Shown: positions 11,889 through 19,764, numbered from the stretch's first letter. The stretch is 49,342 nt of DNA from Planctomycetota bacterium (GCA_027020785.1 JALUVI010000083.1:1-49342), one strand, 5' to 3'. Translations and numbers: made by a program. Notes: generated from the sequence alone by a model not told the origin.

Positions 11889-13595
11889 CTAGAGCAGCAT
11901 CAGCGTCGGGTCCTCGAGCAGCTCCCGCATCCGCACCAGGAAGCGGGCGCCGTCGGCGCCGTCCACCAAGCGGTGGTCGATGCTGCACGACAGGTTCATC
12001 ACCGGCCGCACCACGACCTCGCCGTCCACCACTCGCGGCAGCTCGCGCATGCGGTGCACGCCGAGGATGGCGACCTCGGGGAAGTTGATGACCGGCGTCG
12101 CCAGGGTGCCCCCGATGTTGCCGGCGTTGGTGATGGAGAACGTCCCGTCGCGGAAGTCCTCGGGCTTGAGCTTCCCGTCGCGGGCGCGCTCGGCCACGTC
12201 CTTGAGGTCGGCGGCGAGCTGGAGCAACCCCTTGAGGTGGACGTCGTGCACCACCGGCACCACCAGCCCGCGCGGCGTGTCCACCGCGATGCCGAGGTTG
12301 ACGTACTTCTTGACCAGGACCTCCTGCTTCTCCTCGTCGAGCTCGGCGTTCAGCTGCGGCAGCTCCTGCAGCGCGATCGCCGTCGCCTTCATGATGAAGG
12401 GCATGTAGGTGACGTTCACGCCGTGACGCAGGCCGACCTCCTTGGCCTTGCGACGCGCCGCGACCAGGTTGGCGCAGTCCACCTCCTCGACCACGGTGAA
12501 GTGGGCGGCGGTGCGCTTCGAGCGCGCCATCGCCTCGGCGGTCTTGCGACGGATGCCGCGGAAGGGGATGCGCTCGACTTCGCGGCTGCCGGCCACCGCC
12601 GGGAACGACGGCGGCGGGGCGCTCGGCGCCGCCCCCGCGGCGGGCGCCGCGGGCGGAGGAGCGCTCGGGGCCGGCGCCGGAGCGGCCGGAGCCGGGGCCG
12701 CCGGAGCGGCCTGGGCCGCGGCGGCGGCGCGCACGTCCTCGGGCCGGATGCGGCCGTTCGGGCCGCTGCCGCGCACCGCGGTCAGGTCCACGCCGAGCTC
12801 CCGGGCGAGCATCCGCGTCGCCGGAGCGGCCAGCACCTTGCGGCCCGGATCGGCCGGCGGCGGCGGGCCGGCGGGCTGGGACGGAGCCGCCGCCGGAGCG
12901 GCGGGCGCAGCGGGCGCGGACGACTCGGGTGCGGCCGCCGGGGCCGCGGCCGCAGCGGCGACCGCCCCGCCCCCGCCGTCGGCGGTCTCGAGCACGAACA
13001 GCACGTCGCCGACGTTGGCGACGTCACCCTCCTGGAAGCGGGTCTCGACCACCTTCCCCGACGCTGGCGACGGGATCTCGACCGTCGCCTTGTCGGTCAT
13101 CACCTCGACCACCGGCTCGTCCTCGGCGACCTCGTCGCCGACCTCCTTGATCCAGCGCACGATCTCGCCCTCGTGCACCCCCTCACCGATGTCCGGCAGC
13201 CGGAACTCGAGACGCCCGCCGCCCCCGCTCGGCGGCGGGGCGGTGGCGGTCGCCGTCGCCGCCGCGGGCTCCGCGGCGGGCTCGGCGGGCTCGGGCGCCG
13301 GGACCGGCTCGGCGGCCGGAGCAGCCGCCGCGGCGCCGCCGGCAGCGGCCTGGTCCGCGGTCTCGAGCACGAACAGCACGTCGCCGACGTTGGCGACGTC
13401 GCCCTCCTGGTAGCGCGTCTCGAGGATCTTCCCGGACGCCGGCGACGGGATCTCGACCGTCGCCTTGTCGGTCATCACCTCGACCACCGGCTCGTCCTCG
13501 GCGACCTCGTCGCCGACCCCCTTGATCCAGCGCACGATCTCACCCTCGTGCACGCCCTCGCCGATGTCCGGCAGCTTGAATTCGATTCGGCTCAT
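11889..13595 (-). CDS. Dihydrolipoamide acyltransferase E2 with two lipoyl domains
   Basis: E2 forms the core of the 2-oxoacid dehydrogenase complex and moves acyl groups from E1 to CoA. The 568-residue protein has two lipoyl domains (about 3-80 and 128-205) with lipoylated lysines at K44 and K169 in MTDKATVEIP. Alanine- and proline-rich swinging linkers separate them. A peripheral subunit-binding domain (about 252-290, RMLARELGVDL) precedes the catalytic domain from about 340. The active-site HRLVDG has its histidine near 541. The two lipoyl domains are almost identical even at DNA level. The ATG at 13595 lies 4 bp after the E1-beta stop. Confidence 0.95.
   Translation of the reverse strand: MSRIEFKLPDIGEGVHEGEIVRWIKGVGDEVAEDEPVVEVMTDKATVEIPSPASGKILETRYQEGDVANVGDVLFVLETADQAAAGGAAAAAPAAEPVPAPEPAEPAAEPAAATATATAPPPSGGGGRLEFRLPDIGEGVHEGEIVRWIKEVGDEVAEDEPVVEVMTDKATVEIPSPASGKVVETRFQEGDVANVGDVLFVLETADGGGGAVAAAAAAPAAAPESSAPAAPAAPAAAPSQPAGPPPPADPGRKVLAAPATRMLARELGVDLTAVRGSGPNGRIRPEDVRAAAAAQAAPAAPAPAAPAPAPSAPPPAAPAAGAAPSAPPPSFPAVAGSREVERIPFRGIRRKTAEAMARSKRTAAHFTVVEEVDCANLVAARRKAKEVGLRHGVNVTYMPFIMKATAIALQELPQLNAELDEEKQEVLVKKYVNLGIAVDTPRGLVVPVVHDVHLKGLLQLAADLKDVAERARDGKLKPEDFRDGTFSITNAGNIGGTLATPVINFPEVAILGVHRMRELPRVVDGEVVVRPVMNLSCSIDHRLVDGADGARFLVRMRELLEDPTLMLL
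12980..13214 (-). repeat. Second lipoyl domain copy inside the E2 gene
   Basis: This segment encodes the second lipoyl domain and is nearly identical in DNA to the first copy at 13356-13589. For example, a run of about 90 bases around the DKA lysine codon differs at a single position. This points to a recent duplication or to gene conversion that keeps the copies alike. Confidence 0.8.
13356..13589 (-). repeat. First lipoyl domain copy inside the E2 gene
   Basis: This is the partner of the 12980-13214 copy. It encodes residues 3-80 of the E2 protein, with its modified lysine at residue 44. Confidence 0.8.
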
Positions 13596-13599
13596 GTCC

Positions 13600-14613
13600 C
13601 TAGAAGTCCAGCACTTTCTCGATGGCGTCCACGACGCGCCGCGCGTCGGGCAGGTAGTAGTGTTCCAGCGTGTTCGGGAACGGCGTGTCGAAGCCGGTGA
13701 CGCGCACCACCGGCGCCTCCATGCGCTCGACCGCGTGTTCGGCGATCAGCGCGCTGATCTCGCCGCCGAAGCCGCAGAAGCGCGGCGCCTCGTGGACCAC
13801 GACCACCCGGCCGCTGTCGCGCGCCGCGTCGAGGACGGCGTCCTCGTCGAGCGGCAGCAAGGTGCGCAGGTCCACCACGCGGACCTCGACGCCGCGCGCC
13901 TCGGAGACGCGGTCGGCGGCCTGCTTGCACACCGGCACCATCGCGCCGTAGCAGAACACCACCGCGGCGTCGCCGGGGCGCACCTCGCGCGTGGTGCTCA
14001 AGGGCTCGGTGTAGAGCCCCTCGGGCACCTCCTCGCGGAAGCTGCGGTACAGCGCCTTCGGCTCGAGGAAGATCACCGGGTCCGGGTCGAGGATGCTCGC
14101 GATCAGGAGCCCCTTGGCGTCGCGCGGCGTGGACGGCACCACCACCTTGAGCCCCGGCGTGTGGCAGAAGTAGGCCTCGCCGCTCTGCGAGTGGTACAGC
14201 CCGCCGCGGATGCCGCCGCCGTACGGCGTGCGGATGACCATCGGCACCGTGTACTGACCACCGGAGCGGTACCGCATCTTCGCGGCCTCGCTGACGATCT
14301 GGTCGAAGGCCGGGAAGATGAAGTCCTGGAACTGGATCTCGCACACCGGCTTCATGCCGTTCAGTGCGAGCCCGACGCCGCAACCGACGATGCCGTCCTC
14401 GCTCAACGGCGTGTCGAAGCAGCGCTCCTCGCCGAACTCCTCGGTCAGCCCCTCGGTGGCGAGGAACACGCCGCCCTTGGGGCCGACGTCCTCCCCCATC
14501 ACCAGGACCGACGGGTCCTCGCGCATGATGGTCCGCAACGCGTCGTTGACGGCCTGGACCAGGGTCAGTTCGCGGGCCTTCGCGCCCGCCCGTTTCGCGG
14601 TGGTGGTGCTCAC
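13600..14613 (-). CDS. 2-oxoacid dehydrogenase E1 component, beta subunit
   Basis: E1-beta pairs with E1-alpha to form the ThDP-dependent decarboxylase. The 337-residue protein shows the family motifs LTLVQAVNDALRTIM, VLVMGEDVGPKGGVF, DTPLSEDGIVGCGVGLAL and QSGEAYFCHTPGLKVVVPS. The start is a GTG at 14613 that overlaps the E1-alpha TGA by four bases (GTGA) and has AAAGGAGAG about ten bases upstream. The frame is open much further upstream, but that part covers the E1-alpha gene. Since an E1-alpha gene lies on each side of the beta-E2 pair, it may partner two different alpha subunits. Confidence 0.95.
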   Translation of the reverse strand: MSTTTAKRAGAKARELTLVQAVNDALRTIMREDPSVLVMGEDVGPKGGVFLATEGLTEEFGEERCFDTPLSEDGIVGCGVGLALNGMKPVCEIQFQDFIFPAFDQIVSEAAKMRYRSGGQYTVPMVIRTPYGGGIRGGLYHSQSGEAYFCHTPGLKVVVPSTPRDAKGLLIASILDPDPVIFLEPKALYRSFREEVPEGLYTEPLSTTREVRPGDAAVVFCYGAMVPVCKQAADRVSEARGVEVRVVDLRTLLPLDEDAVLDAARDSGRVVVVHEAPRFCGFGGEISALIAEHAVERMEAPVVRVTGFDTPFPNTLEHYYLPDARRVVDAIEKVLDF

Positions 14614-15728
14614 AGCGGGAACTCTCCTTTCTCGTCCACCCCCTCGCCGCGGGTGGCGTGGTGGTGGATGCACTCCTCCATCTGCCGCTCCAGGTGGCGC
14701 GGCATCTCGGCGTAGACGTCGGTGAAGATGGTCGCCAGCGGCGGCCGCGGTTTGGCCTCGGACACCTTGCTGACTTCCATCATCTTGCGCTCGGCTTCCT
14801 CTCGGATGCGCTCGGCCTCGCCCTCCTCGAGCAGACCCTCGGAGCACAGCCAGGCCTCGAAGCGCTGGATCGGGTCGCGCTCCTCCCACTCGGCGAAGAG
14901 CTCCGGCGGCACGTAGCGGCTGGGGTCGTCGCTGGTCGAGTGCCCCCCCATGCGGAAGGTGACGGCCTCGACCAGGGTCGGGCCCTCGCCGGCGCGGGCG
15001 CGCTTCACCGCCTGCGACACGGCGCGGTACACCGCGAGGACGTCGTTGCCGTCCACCCGCACGCCCGGCACGCCGTAGGCCTCGCCCTTGACCGCGAAGT
15101 CCTCGCTGGCGGTCTGCTTCTCGACCGGACACGAGATGGCCCACTGGTTGTTCTGGCACAGGAACACGACCGGCGCCCCGAACACCCCGGCGAAGTTCAT
15201 CCCGCTGTGGAAGCCCGGGGTCGAGGTGCTGCCGTCGCCGAAACTGGTCAGGGCGATCCCCTTCTCGCCGCGCTTCTTCATCGCCATGGCGATGCCGACG
15301 GCGTGCGGGATCTGGGTGCCGAGCGGCGAGCTGATGGACAGGTAGGGAATCGGCTCGCGGAAGCTGAAGTGCACCGGCATCTGCCGCCCCTTGGCCACGT
15401 CGTCGCGGTTGCCGAACATGTTGTCGAACATCCGCTCCAGCGACATGCCGTGGAAGAACAGCATGCCGAAGTCGCGGTAGTGCGGCGCGATCCAGTCGCT
15501 GGCCGGGTCGAGGGCGGCGGCGGCGCCGACGCTGGTGGCCTCGACGCCGCGGTTCGGCACCGAGAACCCGATCTTGCCGGTGCGCTGGAGGTTCATGCAG
15601 CGCTCGTCGAAGGCGCGGGTCTCGACCATCGCGCGGAACATCCGCAGCAGGAGGTCCTTCTTGACGCGAGGCGCGCGACCGACCTTGCGGCCCTTGGCGT
15701 CGAGGATCTGGAGGAGGTCGTGGCTCAT
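14610..15728 (-). CDS. 2-oxoacid dehydrogenase E1 component, alpha subunit (first copy)
   Basis: This 372-residue ThDP-binding subunit has the cofactor motif beginning GDGSTSTPGFHSGMNF and ending NNQWAIS, and the loop FRMGGHSTSDDPSRYV. It is immediately followed by E1-beta with a GTGA overlap, so this copy is the likely default partner. It lies 10 bp after lipA. Compared with the copy at 10733-11872 it has a different N terminus (MSHDLLQILDAKGRKVGR) and a longer helical C-terminal part. The ATG at 15728 is the natural start. Confidence 0.93.
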   Translation of the reverse strand: MSHDLLQILDAKGRKVGRAPRVKKDLLLRMFRAMVETRAFDERCMNLQRTGKIGFSVPNRGVEATSVGAAAALDPASDWIAPHYRDFGMLFFHGMSLERMFDNMFGNRDDVAKGRQMPVHFSFREPIPYLSISSPLGTQIPHAVGIAMAMKKRGEKGIALTSFGDGSTSTPGFHSGMNFAGVFGAPVVFLCQNNQWAISCPVEKQTASEDFAVKGEAYGVPGVRVDGNDVLAVYRAVSQAVKRARAGEGPTLVEAVTFRMGGHSTSDDPSRYVPPELFAEWEERDPIQRFEAWLCSEGLLEEGEAERIREEAERKMMEVSKVSEAKPRPPLATIFTDVYAEMPRHLERQMEECIHHHATRGEGVDEKGEFPL

Positions 15729-15738
15729 GGGGAACGGG

Positions 15739-16677
15739 TCAGACGACCATGCGGGAGAAGTCGGCGGGCGGAGCCGCAGCGGGAGCGAGTTCCTCGGCCA
15801 GGCCGAGCCGCGACATCACGAAGTGCTCGGCGGCGCGGTAGCTCGAGCGGACCAGTGGCCCGGAGGCGCAGTGGGCGAAGCCGACCTCTTCCTCGGCGAA
15901 GCGCTTCCACGCCTCGAACTCGGCGGGCTCGACCCAGCGCTCGACCGGCAGGTGTTTCCGGGTCGGCTGCAGGTACTGGCCCAGGGTGACGATCTCGACG
16001 CCGGCGGCCCGCAGGTCGCGGAGCGCGCGGCGGACCTCGTCGTCGGTCTCGCCGAGGCCGAGCATCAGCGACGACTTGGTGATGACGTCGGGGCGGCGCC
16101 GCCTGGCTTCGGCCAGGACGCCGAGCGACTGCTCGTAGCCGGCGCGGACGTCGCGCACCCGACGGTGCAGGCGCTCGACCGTCTCGAGGTTGTGGCCGAA
16201 GACGTCCACCCCGGAGTCGCAGAGCTCGTGCACGCAGTCGGCGCGCCCCTGGAAGTCGGGCACCAGGGCCTCGACCACCAGGCTCGCCCGCCGCGCCTTG
16301 AGGGCGCGGATGGTGGCGGCGTAGTGTCCGGCGCCGAGGTCGGGCAGGTCGTCGCGGTCCACGCTGGTCAGGACCAGGTAGCGGAGCCCCGGGACCTCGG
16401 CGTAGCGGGCCACCTTCTCGGGCTCGTCGGGGTCGAGCCACCCCCCGGGGTCGCCGCTCCGGACCGCACAGAACCGGCAGCCCCGCGTGCAGACCTCGCC
16501 CATCAGCATGATGGTGGCGGTGCCGCCGGCCCAGCACTCGCCGAGGTTGGGGCAGCGCGCCTCCTCGCAGACCGTGGCCAGCCCCCGCTCACGCAGCGAC
16601 GAGCGCAGCGCCGCCACCGTCTCGCCCGCAGGCAGGCGCATGCGGATCCAGGACGGCTTGGGCGAGAATCGGCTCAC
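15739..16677 (-). CDS. lipA: Lipoyl synthase
   Basis: LipA is a radical SAM enzyme that inserts two sulphur atoms into protein-bound octanoyl groups to form lipoyl, the cofactor of the E2 encoded downstream. The 312-residue protein has both clusters: the auxiliary-cluster cysteines C37, C42 and C48 (CEEARCPNLGEC), and the radical SAM set C63, C67 and C70 (CTRGCRFC). The C-terminal RSSY motif that ligates the auxiliary cluster is present (VRSSYRA). The GTG at 16677 keeps the family's N-terminal KPSWIR. It leads the dehydrogenase operon, and no lipB is visible in the window. Confidence 0.96.
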   Translation of the reverse strand: MSRFSPKPSWIRMRLPAGETVAALRSSLRERGLATVCEEARCPNLGECWAGGTATIMLMGEVCTRGCRFCAVRSGDPGGWLDPDEPEKVARYAEVPGLRYLVLTSVDRDDLPDLGAGHYAATIRALKARRASLVVEALVPDFQGRADCVHELCDSGVDVFGHNLETVERLHRRVRDVRAGYEQSLGVLAEARRRRPDVITKSSLMLGLGETDDEVRRALRDLRAAGVEIVTLGQYLQPTRKHLPVERWVEPAEFEAWKRFAEEEVGFAHCASGPLVRSSYRAAEHFVMSRLGLAEELAPAAAPPADFSRMVV

Positions 16678-16688
16678 GGGCGAGAAGG

Positions 16689-16720
16689 GCGTCCGAGACG
16701 GACGCAGGCCGGGGATGATA
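16689..16720 (-). promoter_or_regulatory. lipA: Candidate promoter and leader hairpin of lipA
   Basis: On the minus strand a TATCAT hexamer (16720-16715) could be the -10 element, giving a leader of about 30 bases. The leader holds a perfect 7-bp stem with a 3-base loop (16689-16705), eleven bases before the GTG start. It could affect translation of lipA. No -35 match is visible. Confidence 0.35.
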
Positions 16721-16752
16721 GCAGGGCCGCCCCGGAAGCCGATCCCAGGGCT

Positions 16753-16778
16753 GAAATTCGGTTATTTTGCCGAATTTC
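16753..16778 (-). terminator. Hairpin overlapping the stop codon of the SDH-type protease gene
   Basis: A perfect 9-bp inverted repeat (GAAATTCGG at 16753-16761, CCGAATTTC at 16770-16778) has an 8-base loop that contains the TAA stop of the protease gene. The stem is AT-rich in a GC-rich setting. No T tract follows on the minus strand, so it may be a weak terminator or an RNA-stabilising hairpin. Confidence 0.45.
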
Positions 16779-17676
16779 CGTTCTTCGGCGACGTGGGCGG
16801 CCCCGGCCCCCGACGCGGGATCGGCAGGTACTCCACCGACGGCTGCTGCCGCACCGGCTGCGGGTAGAGGGTCATCAGCTTCAGCACCGACTCGGGCATC
16901 TCGTCGCTGACGCAGAGCCCGAAGGACTTCGCCTCCTCGAAGGTGATGGCGTGGTCGTGCGTCCACCGCCCCTCGGACAGGGTGGTCGCGAGTTCCTCGG
17001 CCTTGGACGGCTCGCACTTGCCGTGGAGCAGCTCGAGGACCCCTTCGCGCACCTGCGGAATCGCCTTCCTGGCCTGGTCGGCGAGGATGAGGGTCTCGTC
17101 GTCCACGTCCTTGACCGGCTTCTCCTCCACCACCTTCAGGATGGACGCCGCCGGCCACTGGCCGAGCTGCGGGTCCACCGGCCCGAGGACGGCGTGGCGG
17201 CTCATCACGATCTCGTCGGCGGCGAGGGCGATCAGGGTGCCGCCGGACATCGCGTAGTGCGGAACGAACACGGTGACCTTGCCGGGGTGGTCGTGGATGG
17301 CCCGCGCGATCTGCATCGAGGCGAGGACCAGGCCGCCCGGCGTGTGCAGCACCAGGTCGATCGGCAGCTTCGGGTCGGTCATCTGGATGGCCCGCAGGAT
17401 CTCCTCGCTGTCCTGGATGTCGATGTAGCGCATCAGCGGGAAGCCGAGCAGGCTCATCGTCTCCTGGCGGTGGACCAGCAGGATGACCCGCGAGTTGCGC
17501 TCCTGCTCGATCTTCGCGATCTGGCGCTGCCGCGCGGCGTCGAGCATCTTGCGCTTGAGCGCGGGCTGGAACGCCATCAGCAGGAAGATCAGCCAGAACA
17601 GGCTCATCGGGTCGAAGTAGGCCGGGCCGCCGGCGGCGCCCTGGGCGAGCGGAAGGAGTGCGTGGAGCGGGGTCAT
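16762..17676 (-). CDS. Serine dehydrogenase proteinase-type (ClpP-class) membrane protease
   Basis: The 304-residue protein belongs to the SDH proteinase family, related to SppA and ClpP. It has one N-terminal membrane segment (about 24-36, SLFWLIFLLMAFQP), a coiled stretch, and then the crotonase-like fold with LVLHTPGGLVLAS. The serine nucleophile motif VFVPHYAMSGGTLIALAADE and VLGPVDPQLG follow. A cytoplasm-facing protease domain anchored to the membrane is expected. The ATG at 17676 overlaps the TGA of the rhomboid gene by four bases, so the two membrane proteases are coupled. The physiological substrate is unknown. Confidence 0.88.
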   Translation of the reverse strand: MTPLHALLPLAQGAAGGPAYFDPMSLFWLIFLLMAFQPALKRKMLDAARQRQIAKIEQERNSRVILLVHRQETMSLLGFPLMRYIDIQDSEEILRAIQMTDPKLPIDLVLHTPGGLVLASMQIARAIHDHPGKVTVFVPHYAMSGGTLIALAADEIVMSRHAVLGPVDPQLGQWPAASILKVVEEKPVKDVDDETLILADQARKAIPQVREGVLELLHGKCEPSKAEELATTLSEGRWTHDHAITFEEAKSFGLCVSDEMPESVLKLMTLYPQPVRQQPSVEYLPIPRRGPGPPTSPKNGNSAK

Positions 17677-18407
17677 CGTTGCCAGGCGCTGAAGTGGACG
17701 CCCTCGTCGCCCTGGAGGGCGCGGGGGTGTCGCGGAGCGTGGAGGAAGGGCCGGGTCAGGGCCAGGCCGACGAGGAAACCGCCGACGTGGGCCCAGAAGG
17801 CGATGCCGCCGGCGTCCGGCATCGCGGCCAGCGAGAAGGCGCCGCTGAAGAGCTGGATCAGGAACCAGAAGCCGAGGAAGTACCAGGCGGGCATCTCGAA
17901 GAAGAAGGGGAAGAAGAGGATCGGCACCATCACGACGATGCGCGACAGCGGGAACATCAGGTAGTAGGCCGCCATCACGCCGGCGATGGCCCCCGAGGCG
18001 CCGATGGCGGGGACGGTGCTGTCGGCCATCACCGAGACGTGGACGATGCCGGCGCCGACGCCGCAGACGAGATAGAAGAGGAGGAAGCGGAGCGGCCCCA
18101 TGCGGTCCTCGACGTACTGGCCGAAGAGCCAGAGGGTCCACATGTTGCCGAAGACGTGGAGGAAGCCGCCGTGGAGGAAGGTCGAGGTGAGGAGCCCCCA
18201 CCAGGGCGGGCCGGGGAGACCGGCGGCGCGGGCGGCCTCGGGGTCGGTGAACCACTGCGGCACGATGCCGAGCACGTGGACGAGCTGCTCGCGCGCCGCG
18301 GGCGGCATCGCCAGCTCCATCAGGAAGAAGGCGACGTTGAGCCCGATGAGATACCACGTCACCACGGGCGGGTGGCGGCGCACGACCGAGGTCTGGATCG
18401 GGAACAT
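17673..18407 (-). CDS. Rhomboid-family intramembrane serine protease
   Basis: Rhomboids cleave transmembrane substrates within the lipid bilayer. The 244-residue protein has six or more hydrophobic segments. The catalytic serine motif GASGAIAG and the partner histidine in AHVGGFLVG are present, as is the HGGFLHVFGNMWTLWLFG segment typical of the bacterial family. The loop between the first two helices contains VLGIVPQWFTDPEAA, as in other bacterial members. It leads a two-gene unit with the SDH-type protease and starts just after the strong hairpin that ends the sigma factor gene. A TACACT hexamer nine bases before the ATG could give it its own promoter. Confidence 0.92.
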   Translation of the reverse strand: MFPIQTSVVRRHPPVVTWYLIGLNVAFFLMELAMPPAAREQLVHVLGIVPQWFTDPEAARAAGLPGPPWWGLLTSTFLHGGFLHVFGNMWTLWLFGQYVEDRMGPLRFLLFYLVCGVGAGIVHVSVMADSTVPAIGASGAIAGVMAAYYLMFPLSRIVVMVPILFFPFFFEMPAWYFLGFWFLIQLFSGAFSLAAMPDAGGIAFWAHVGGFLVGLALTRPFLHAPRHPRALQGDEGVHFSAWQR

Positions 18408-18416
18408 CCGCCCGCC

Positions 18417-18422
18417 AGTGTA
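18417..18422 (-). promoter_or_regulatory. Candidate -10 element of the rhomboid gene (leaderless)
   Basis: TACACT on the minus strand ends nine bases before the rhomboid ATG and lies just beyond the sigma-factor terminator hairpin. A start of transcription about seven bases downstream would fall at or next to the ATG. No Shine-Dalgarno is present. Confidence 0.35.
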
Positions 18423-18429
18423 GGAGTCG

Positions 18430-18454
18430 CGGCGCGCCCTCGGAGGGCGCGCCG
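18430..18454 (-). terminator. Strong GC hairpin after the sigma factor gene
   Basis: A perfect 11-bp stem (18430-18440 with 18444-18454) and a 3-base loop begins directly at the stop codon of the sigma factor gene on the minus strand. There is no T tract, but its position and strength fit a terminator or 3' end stabiliser. Confidence 0.65.
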
Positions 18455-18455
18455 A

Positions 18456-19574
18456 TCAGGCGTACTGCTCGAGGGTCTCGCCCTTGCGGCCGCGGCGGAT
18501 GCGGTCGAGGGCGGCGGCCTGGATCTGGCGGACGCGCTCCAGGCTGACCCCGAGCTCCTCGCCGACCTCGGCCAGGGTGGCCATGGCCCGGCCGTCGAGG
18601 CCGAAGCGCATCTGCAGGACCACCTGCTCGCGCTGCGGCAGCTGGGCGATGGCCTCGAACAGGTGCTCGTGCAGGGCCTCGAGCTCCTCGGGCGAGATGG
18701 GGGTCTCCTCCTCGCCCTCCGAGTCGGGCAGCAGGTCCACCAGCTCGCCCTCCTGGTCGGCCGAGGCCGGGCGGTTGAGCGACGAGGTGTAGCGGTTGCC
18801 GCGCAACGCGGTGCGCGCCAGCTCGGGGTCCATCGCCGCCGCCTCGGCCACCGCCTCGACGTCGCGCAGACCGTCGGTCACCTGGTCCTCGGCGTCGCGC
18901 AGCTTCTTCATCGCCTTCTGGACGTAGGCCGGCACGCGCACGGTCCGGCTCTGGTCGTAGATGGCGTTGAGGAAGGCCTGGTTGATCCAGTAGGCGGCGT
19001 AGGTCTTGAAGCGGACCCCGCGGCGGAAGTCGAACCGCTCGACCGCCTTGAACAGGGCGAGGCCGGCCTCCTGGATCAGGTCCTCCATCGGGACGCCGAC
19101 GTGGCGGTAGCGCTCGACCAGGAAGAACACGAGGTGGAGGTTGCGCTCGACGATCTCGTTGCGCAGGGTCGCCCAGTCGCGGAGCGCCCGCCCGAGGCGC
19201 TCGCGCCGCGCCTCGCCGCGGACCTCGAGCGGCAGCTCGGCGTCGGCGCCGCGGGCCAGGAGCTCCAGTGCCTCGTCCTCGGAGAGCCGGGCCTCCTCGG
19301 CCAGGACCAGGAAGCGGCGCCGCAGGAGCTCGAGCACTCGGTGGTAGCGCTGCTCCTCGTCGCGGTCCATGACCGGGATGGTCCCGACCTCGGCCCGGAA
19401 GCGGTCGCGCGCCAGGGGGTTCGGCGCCGCCCGGGCCGGGAGGTCGAAGACGATTCGGGCATCGTCCTGCACCAGCTCGTCCACGAGGCGCCCGACCTCC
19501 CGGTCGAAGGACTCGACCGGGACCCGCTCCAGGAGCTCCTGGAGGGTCACGAGGCGGCGGGAGGGACGAGACAT
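18456..19574 (-). CDS. Sigma-70 family RNA polymerase sigma factor (group 1-3 like)
   Basis: The 372-residue protein has region 2 at about 137-208 (RNEIVERNLHLVFFLVERYR, DLIQEAGLALFKAVERFD, FKTYAAYWINQAF), a region 3 after it, and region 4 in the last 65 residues (LPQREQVVLQMRFGL, LGVSLERVRQIQAAALDRI). Its N-terminal 130 residues are helical and charged and do not match a housekeeping RpoD extension, so it is more likely an alternative RpoS/SigA-like factor than the main sigma. The ATG at 19574 (MSRPSRRLVTLQELL) is chosen. The frame stays open to an ATG at 19751, but that stretch is AT-richer and looks like a leader. A perfect palindrome lies 43 bases upstream. Confidence 0.88.
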   Translation of the reverse strand: MSRPSRRLVTLQELLERVPVESFDREVGRLVDELVQDDARIVFDLPARAAPNPLARDRFRAEVGTIPVMDRDEEQRYHRVLELLRRRFLVLAEEARLSEDEALELLARGADAELPLEVRGEARRERLGRALRDWATLRNEIVERNLHLVFFLVERYRHVGVPMEDLIQEAGLALFKAVERFDFRRGVRFKTYAAYWINQAFLNAIYDQSRTVRVPAYVQKAMKKLRDAEDQVTDGLRDVEAVAEAAAMDPELARTALRGNRYTSSLNRPASADQEGELVDLLPDSEGEEETPISPEELEALHEHLFEAIAQLPQREQVVLQMRFGLDGRAMATLAEVGEELGVSLERVRQIQAAALDRIRRGRKGETLEQYA

Positions 19575-19616
19575 GGTGGCGGGATGGGTATGGTACTGGA
19601 ACCTACGTTTGAATGG

Positions 19617-19630
19617 AACGAACGTTCGTT
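19617..19630. promoter_or_regulatory. Perfect 14-bp palindrome AACGAACGTTCGTT upstream of the sigma gene
   Basis: The sequence equals its own reverse complement and lies 43 bases upstream of the sigma factor ATG, close to the weak -10 candidate. The overlapping 19616-19627 stretch also reads GAAC-N4-GTTC, the core of the SOS box known from Firmicutes and Actinobacteria. It is a good operator candidate; which regulator binds is unknown. Confidence 0.45.
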
Positions 19631-19764
19631 TAGTATTAGCCGATCCGGGGAAGAGGTGACACGAACTTTTCGCCGAAACGGCTGCCCCGACGGGCCCTCC
19701 ATTCCTCAACCCGTTGGGGCGCATGGGCTTACGGATGACTTCCGCCCGCATTGGCGACCTTCTC

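Noticed and set aside
12590-13400. Apparent tandem repeat DNA rich in GCC/GCG in the E2 gene
   Set aside because: The alanine- and proline-rich swinging linkers between E2 domains explain it; only the lipoyl copies are kept as repeats.
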